From an uncultured Oscillospiraceae bacterium (GTDB lineage: Bacteria > Bacillota > Clostridia > Oscillospirales > Oscillospiraceae): a DNA stretch of 9,683 bases. The notes below the pieces were generated by a model that was not told the DNA's origin, made no database searches, and saw only the letters and a list, made by a program, of their open reading frames with translations. The stretch spans positions 4,989 through 14,671 of the forward strand of contig CAJUCB010000051.1 in assembly GCA_910584805.1 (NCBI GenBank), given 5' to 3'. The position numbers and the translations under genes are program-made. Of the stretch, positions 6,280 through 9,683 are shown piece after piece. Numbering within the stretch: the stretch's first letter is position 1; each line of letters starts with the position of its first letter.

Positions 6280-6309
6280 CCAGTTCCCCATTTTTCAGCA
6301 GGGAACCGG
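6280..6309 (-). terminator. Hairpin downstream of yebC (weak terminator candidate)
   Basis: CCAGTTCCC (6280-6288) pairs with GGGAACCGG (6301-6309), nine pairs including one G-U, with a 12-base loop that contains an A/T run. It follows the yebC stop codon by about 27 bases on the minus strand but lacks a T-tract there. On the plus strand it is a second hairpin after the regulator gene. The role is uncertain. Confidence 0.35.
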
Positions 6310-6336
6310 CTCTTTCTTCTCAAAAGGGCTGCTCAC

Positions 6337-7068
6337 TCACTGGTCCCAGTTGTGGTATACGTTCTGGACATCGTCATTATCCTCTAGCATATCAATCAAC
6401 TTCTCCATGTTCTTGCGGTCACCATCGTCGGTGAGCTTCACATAGTTCTGGGGCACCATCTCCACCTGGGCGGAGGCAAACACATAGCCCTTTTCCTCCA
6501 TGGCCGCAGCCACCTTGCCGCAGTCGTCGGGCTCAGTGTAAATGGTAAAGCAGCTCTCCTCCGGCTCGAAGTCGGCGGCACCGCAGTCCAGGGCATCCAT
6601 CATCACGGCATCCTCTTCCAGGTCGCCGTCCTCGTTGTCGATGAGGATCACGCCTTTGCGGTCAAAGGACCAAGACACACAGCCGGTGGCACCCAGATTC
6701 CCGCCATACTTATCGAAGTAGTGACGGACCTCCGGGGCAGTGCGCTGGCGGTTATCGGTGAGGGCCTCCACAATCACGGCTACGCCGCAGGGGCCGTAGC
6801 CCTCATAGACCACGCTCTCATAGTTGTCGGTATTGTTGGCACCCAGGGCCTTTTCGATGGTGCGCTTGATGTTGTCGTTGGGCATATTCACGGCCTTGGC
6901 CTTGGCGATGACGGTGGCCAGGCGGGAATTGTTGTTGGGGTCCCCGGAACCGCCCGTTTTGACGGCCACGATAATCTCCTTGGCCACCTTGGTGAAAGCG
7001 GCGCTGCGCTTGGCGTCTGCCGCGCCCTTGGTCTTTTGAATGTTATGCCACTTGGAATGTCCGGACAT
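6337..7068 (-). CDS. yebC: YebC/TACO1-family protein (PmpR-type regulator or translation factor)
   Basis: The product is 243 residues, full length for the family. It opens with the family hallmark MSGHSKWHNIQKTKGAADAK, followed by AFTKVAKEI and a segment reading NNNSRLATVIAKAKAVNMP, then NDNIKRTIEKA, VVYEGYGPCGVAVIVEALTDN and GGNLGATGCVSWSFDRKG (roughly 120-140). The acidic C-terminal domain ends in DNDDVQNVYHNWDQ. It is cytoplasmic. Members were first described as DNA-binding regulators (PmpR); the mitochondrial homologue TACO1 acts in translation, and recent work on bacterial YebC proteins supports relief of ribosome stalling at proline-rich stretches. The ATG at 7068 is preceded by AAGGGA about 10 bases upstream. 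It appears monocistronic, with its own promoter at 7145-7173 and a leader of about 70 bases. Confidence 0.96.
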   Translation of the reverse strand: MSGHSKWHNIQKTKGAADAKRSAAFTKVAKEIIVAVKTGGSGDPNNNSRLATVIAKAKAVNMPNDNIKRTIEKALGANNTDNYESVVYEGYGPCGVAVIVEALTDNRQRTAPEVRHYFDKYGGNLGATGCVSWSFDRKGVILIDNEDGDLEEDAVMMDALDCGAADFEPEESCFTIYTEPDDCGKVAAAMEEKGYVFASAQVEMVPQNYVKLTDDGDRKNMEKLIDMLEDNDDVQNVYHNWDQ

Positions 7069-7110
7069 TTGGCATCGTTCCCTTTCTGATTATTCTGATT
7101 CTATGGATGC

Positions 7111-7128
7111 GCCGTGTGGTTACACGGC
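7111..7128 (-). other. Hairpin in the yebC 5' leader
   Basis: GCCGTGT (7111-7117) and ACACGGC (7122-7128) form a perfect 7-bp stem with a 4-base loop. It falls within the predicted leader between the start site near 7138 and the ATG at 7068. It may affect mRNA stability or translation; no known riboswitch class is recognised. Confidence 0.5.
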
Positions 7129-7144
7129 AGATAAATGCAGGGTA

Positions 7145-7173
7145 ATTTTAGCACAGCTTGCCAGGCTTGGCAA
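7145..7173 (-). promoter_or_regulatory. Sigma-A-type promoter of yebC
   Basis: On the minus strand TTGCCA (7168-7173) and TAAAAT (7145-7150) are separated by 17 bases, with TGC before the -10 box (extended -10). A perfect 7-bp inverted repeat, CTTGCCA/TGGCAAG (7157-7174, 4-base centre), overlaps the -35 box and spacer and could be an operator. A further palindrome, CTTGATAAATCAAG (7182-7195), lies just upstream. Confidence 0.75.
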
Positions 7174-7274
7174 GGGCAAGGCTTGATAAATCAAGGATTT
7201 TTGTACGATCTTCTGTTTCCTCTGGACGCCGCCCTCTTTTTGAAAACGGTGGACGAACCCTTTCCTCCGACTGC

Positions 7275-8069
7275 TTACAGGTAAGTAAATACCTCCCGCT
7301 GTCTGGTGGCAATTTTCACGGATACTTCCGGGAAAGCCTCCCGCAGCCATGCCGCCAGTGCGGGACAGACCACAGTTTCCGTAGAATAGTGGCCTGCATC
7401 CAGGAGATTGATCCCCAGGGCCTGGGCTTCCAGGTAGACATCGTGCTTCAGCTCAGCGGTGAGGAAGGTATCACAGCCCATGGCTTTCACCTGGGGGAGC
7501 ATACCGCCGCAGGCCCCGCCCCCCACCGCCACCCGGCGCACAGGAACCCTGGCATCCATAAGCCGGATGCCCTCTAAGTCCAGGGCGGTCTTTACTTGCC
7601 GGGCGAAGTCGTCCAAGGACAGGACAGCGGGAAGCTCCCCCACCCGGCCGATGCCGTAGGGATGGCCGGCTTCGTCGGTCCCGTCTGTCTCCAAGGGGAC
7701 AGTCTCCTTCAGGCCAACCCTTTGGGCAAGCTGGGTGTTCACGCCTCCCTCCACCGCGTCCAGGTTCGTATGGGCGCAGATGGCGGCGATGCCTTTCTCC
7801 ACCAAGGTGAGAACCTTTTGGCCCGTAATGGTCTCGTCGGTCACCTGTCCCAGCTTTCCCCAAATCACCGGGTGATGGGCCACAATGAGCTGGCAGTCCA
7901 GGGCAATCGCCTCGTCAATCACCGCCGGGGTGATGTCCAGGGCCACCAAACACCGCTGCACCTGCCGTTCTCCCCGGCCCACCAGGAAACCAGCATTGTC
8001 AAAGTCCAACTGGTACCGGAAGGGGGCCCGTTGGTCCAACCAATTAAAAATCTCTCTCACCGTTGCCAT
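7275..8069 (-). CDS. Nif3-like dinuclear metal centre protein (YbgI/YqfO family, short form)
   Basis: The product is 264 residues, the short form of the family without the PII-like middle insert found in the longer Bacillus YqfO. Expected metal ligands are all visible: His65-His66 in AHHP, Asp104 in HTNLDAV, and His227 with Glu231 in GHYSTE. The N-terminus reads FDNAGFLVG, as in the family. Members are toroidal hexamers with two metal ions per subunit; a hydrolase or GTP cyclohydrolase-like activity has been proposed but the true role is unsettled. The open frame extends upstream to 8435, but that part is a shadow of trmK. The ATG at 8069 is preceded by GAGGAGTGGAG and opens the conserved domain. 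It overlaps the end of trmK by 13 bases, so translation is probably coupled; this pairing is conserved in Firmicutes. Confidence 0.93.
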   Translation of the reverse strand: MATVREIFNWLDQRAPFRYQLDFDNAGFLVGRGERQVQRCLVALDITPAVIDEAIALDCQLIVAHHPVIWGKLGQVTDETITGQKVLTLVEKGIAAICAHTNLDAVEGGVNTQLAQRVGLKETVPLETDGTDEAGHPYGIGRVGELPAVLSLDDFARQVKTALDLEGIRLMDARVPVRRVAVGGGACGGMLPQVKAMGCDTFLTAELKHDVYLEAQALGINLLDAGHYSTETVVCPALAAWLREAFPEVSVKIATRQREVFTYL

Positions 8070-8761
8070 CTGCTCCACTCCTCTCTCATGTCCTCCAACT
8101 CCTCCACCAAGGCCTCCATCTGTTGCAGCTCCTCCGGCAGGGTCTTGGCGCTGGATGCCATCCCCGCCAGGGCATGGCGGCGGCGCTGGATGAGCTGGGT
8201 TAAAAAGTCCAGGCGGTGGGGGCTCTCCTCCCCCTGGCGCTGCCGTCCAGCCCAGAGCTCCCCCTGGGTATAGGGTCTGGCCTCCCCTCCTTGGACCCGG
8301 AGGATTTGATAAAACTTCTCCCCCTCCCGCACCAAGGTCTCCCCTTGGATGGCATAGCCATGCCCTGTCAGCCACTGGCGCAGCTCCGCCTGGGCGGTCA
8401 TCGGTTGGAGCAGCAACAATTTCTCCCTGGTCCAAGGGGCCCGTTCCAAAATACGGGCGATGAGCTCCCCCCCCATGCCGGCAATCACCACCGTGTCCGT
8501 CTCCGGCCCCCGGATGCCATCCAGGCCGTCCCGAAGCTGGAAGTTGATCCTCTCGGACACCCCGTAGAGGGTGGCCGTCTCCCGGCCCCGGCGCAGGGGC
8601 CTCTCATTGACATCGGTAGCCTCCGCCTGGTGGATGCGCCCAGCCAGCAGCAGGGCGGTGGGGAGATAGGCGTGGTCAGTGCCCACGTCTGTCAGCCGGG
8701 CCCCCTGGGGAACCTGGGCGGCGATGGCGGAGAGCCGGGGGGATAGGGTCAAGCCTGCCAT
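8057..8761 (-). CDS. trmK: tRNA (adenine(22)-N1)-methyltransferase TrmK
   Basis: The product is 234 residues, typical for TrmK. A Rossmann-type SAM-binding domain fills about residues 1-155: motif I is DVGTDHAYLP (25-34), an acidic residue for the cofactor ribose is near EATDVNE (47-53), and the catalytic-loop motif AGMGGELI (94-101) is followed by LQPM (118-121). The C-terminal 180-230 is charged and helical, the coiled-coil region of the family. TrmK adds a methyl group to N1 of adenine 22 in the tRNA D-loop, using S-adenosylmethionine. The start at 8761 has a strong AGGAAGGAGG site just upstream. It overlaps the Nif3-family gene downstream. A terminator lies only about 26 bases upstream, and no convincing promoter fits in that gap. 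Confidence 0.94.
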   Translation of the reverse strand: MAGLTLSPRLSAIAAQVPQGARLTDVGTDHAYLPTALLLAGRIHQAEATDVNERPLRRGRETATLYGVSERINFQLRDGLDGIRGPETDTVVIAGMGGELIARILERAPWTREKLLLLQPMTAQAELRQWLTGHGYAIQGETLVREGEKFYQILRVQGGEARPYTQGELWAGRQRQGEESPHRLDFLTQLIQRRRHALAGMASSAKTLPEELQQMEALVEELEDMREEWSRWQR

Positions 8762-8787
8762 GCTCCCCCTCCTTCCTACTCTGACAA

Positions 8788-8819
8788 AAAACAGGGGCGG
8801 GGGGTCCCGTCCCTGTTTT
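8788..8819 (-). terminator. Intrinsic terminator after the DUF1858 gene
   Basis: A 14-base arm (8788-8801) pairs with 8806-8819 with one mismatch and a 4-base loop; on the minus strand it ends in TTTTTT. It starts about 10 bases after the DUF1858 stop codon and ends about 26 bases before the trmK start. Confidence 0.85.
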
Positions 8820-8828
8820 CTCTGTCAT

Positions 8829-9038
8829 TTAGTGCTTGTTGGCTGCAATCAAGGCGTTGAGCTTGTCCACCAGCTGGTCCACAGACTGGTCATGGACCAG
8901 ACAGGCCTCCTCCACGGTCTCATTCCGGGAAGCGGGACAACCCAGGCACATCATGCCGATTTCCACAAACGCAGGGGCGGTCTCCGGCGCGATATCCAGG
9001 ATGTCGCCCACGATGGTATCTTTGGTAATGGTAACCAT
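8829..9038 (-). CDS. DUF1858 small cysteine protein (hybrid-cluster-associated redox disulfide type)
   Basis: The product is 69 residues and occupies a single DUF1858 domain: ITKDTIVGDILDIAPETAPAF, then EIGMMCLGCPAS and ETVEEACLVHDQSVDQLVDKLN. The cysteines are Cys31, Cys34 (CLGC) and Cys46, the pattern of the family, also called the hybrid-cluster protein-associated redox disulfide domain and related to the N-terminus of ScdA/RIC. A redox or metal-handling role in an anaerobe is inferred from these cysteines; no function is established for stand-alone members. The ATG at 9038 is preferred over the one at 9053 because GGAGGAG lies just upstream of it and overlaps the earlier ATG. It is cytoplasmic, with no signal peptide. 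Terminators lie on both sides, so it is probably monocistronic, although no clear promoter was identified upstream. Confidence 0.88.
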   Translation of the reverse strand: MVTITKDTIVGDILDIAPETAPAFVEIGMMCLGCPASRNETVEEACLVHDQSVDQLVDKLNALIAANKH

Positions 9039-9116
9039 AGTATTCTCCTCCATTTCCTTGGGCTGAGCCTAGTTTGCCCCAAAGAGAGGCGGCTCACCCC
9101 TCCTGTATTGTTTGGC

Positions 9117-9144
9117 AAAAAGGGGAACGGTTGTTCCCCTTTTT
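9117..9144 (-). terminator. Intrinsic terminator after rpsA
   Basis: A perfect 12-bp inverted repeat, AAAAAGGGGAAC (9117-9128) with GTTCCCCTTTTT (9133-9144) and a GGTT centre (AACC on the minus strand). The minus-strand right arm ends in TTTTT. It lies 25 bases after the rpsA stop codon. The symmetric design could also work in the other direction. Confidence 0.92.
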
Positions 9145-9169
9145 GATCTATTTTTTATAGCCTACGAAC

Positions 9170-9683
9170 TCAGCCTTCCTCGTCCTCGTCCAGCGCATCC
9201 TCATCCACAGCACTGCGGCTGTCGTTGAGCAGGGCACGGATGGACAGGGAGACCTTATTGCGCTCATGGTCGATGTCGGTAATCTTCACGTCCACGTGCT
9301 GGCCTTCCTCCAACACATCGCCGGGCTTGTCGATGCGGTGGTCGGCGATCTGGGAAATGTGGATGAGGCCATCCACTCCAGGGACGATCTCGGCGAAAGC
9401 GCCGAAGGTCATCAGCTTCACCACACGGACGTTGGCGGTGTCGCCCACGTCGTAGGTGGAGGTGAACTTCTCCCAGGGGTCCTGATCCCGATCCTTCATC
9501 CCCAGAGAGATCTTCTTCTTTTCGCTGTCGAAGGAAATGACATACACGCTGACCTGGTCGCCCACGGAGACCACCTCAGCGGGGTTCTTGATGCGGCTCC
9601 AGGAGAGCTCGGAGACGTGAACCATACCGTCCACCCCGCCGATGTCCACCGTGTAGCCGCCCTTGATGCGGCGCACAATGTGG
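9170..9683 (-). CDS. rpsA: 30S ribosomal protein S1, C-terminal part (5' end cut by window edge)
   Basis: The last 170 residues are visible, and the frame is open to the right edge. Two S1 (OB-fold) RNA-binding domains are seen. The first reads RRIKGGYTVDIGGVDGMVHV, continues with SELSWSRIKNPAEVVSVGDQV and ends KKKISLGMKD. After a linker containing DPWEKF, the second reads RVVKLMTFGAFAEIVPGVDG, continues with LIHISQIADHRIDKPGDVL and ends NKVSLSIRALL. A short acidic tail (VDEDALDEDEEG) closes the protein. The PW linker and paired domains match domains 3-4 of the four-domain S1 of Gram-positive bacteria, which binds mRNA at the ribosome. A GTG at 9676 is not a real start, since the S1 fold begins before it. 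A strong terminator follows. Confidence 0.92.
   Translation of the reverse strand, partial: HIVRRIKGGYTVDIGGVDGMVHVSELSWSRIKNPAEVVSVGDQVSVYVISFDSEKKKISLGMKDRDQDPWEKFTSTYDVGDTANVRVVKLMTFGAFAEIVPGVDGLIHISQIADHRIDKPGDVLEEGQHVDVKITDIDHERNKVSLSIRALLNDSRSAVDEDALDEDEEG

Noticed and set aside
8070..8435. N-terminal extension of the Nif3-family protein to 8435
   Set aside because: The extension is Gly/Pro-rich shadow sequence of trmK; the conserved family N-terminus and a ribosome binding site place the start at 8069.
9039..9116. Possible leader peptide or riboswitch upstream of the DUF1858 gene
   Set aside because: An AGGAGGGGTGAG stretch resembles a ribosome binding site plus GTG, and TGAGCC/GGCTCA form a weak inverted repeat. 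The short frame has no coding signal, and no known riboswitch pattern is recognisable.
9674..9676. GTG as the start of a short S1-domain protein
   Set aside because: The frame stays open to the window edge and the S1 domain begins before this codon, so the gene is cut by the window.
1..9683. CRISPR arrays, tRNA or rRNA genes, insertion sequences, phage or toxin-antitoxin genes
   Set aside because: No regularly spaced repeats, tRNA cloverleaf landmarks, transposase motifs or phage proteins were seen on reading both strands.

Overview
The window looks like chromosomal DNA of a GC-rich, gut-type Clostridia, most like the Oscillospiraceae (Flavonifractor, Lawsonibacter or Pseudoflavonifractor). 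That placement is inferred from GC-rich codon use, strong GGAGG-type ribosome binding sites, the trmK-Nif3 gene pair and a Gram-positive-style S1 protein. No mobile element, CRISPR array, tRNA or rRNA was seen, and no gene-free stretch exceeds 300 bases.

Left part (1-3632, all minus strand): a tightly packed type IV pilus/type II secretion-like operon. In transcription order it encodes a PilC/GspF inner-membrane platform protein, four small proteins that each have one N-terminal membrane helix (one of them DUF4860-like), and a PilT-type ATPase cut by the left edge. Several genes overlap by 4-8 bases. The small proteins are pilin-like in shape but lack the classical prepilin peptidase site. 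The extension ATPase, the prepilin peptidase and an obvious major pilin are not in the window.

Centre (3660-6310): a strong terminator separates the pilus operon from a secreted transglutaminase-like lipoprotein gene (minus strand). Divergent from it is a plus-strand regulator made of a winged helix, a BTAD domain and a decayed GGDEF-like domain. Both promoters in their shared intergenic region can be read at near-consensus quality, and a short repeated motif flanks the regulator's promoter. A long hairpin lies directly after the regulator's stop codon.

Right part (6337-9683, all minus strand): housekeeping genes. These are yebC (a YebC/TACO1-family translation or regulatory factor) with its own promoter and structured leader; trmK (tRNA m1A22 methyltransferase) overlapping a short Nif3-family metal protein gene; a small DUF1858 cysteine protein; and the C-terminal part of ribosomal protein S1, cut by the right edge. 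Clear terminators follow the S1 and DUF1858 genes.

The parts most worth a second look are the pilus-like operon with non-canonical pilin-like subunits and the BTAD/degenerate-GGDEF regulator. Their adjacency to the surface transglutaminase suggests, without proving, a shared surface function.
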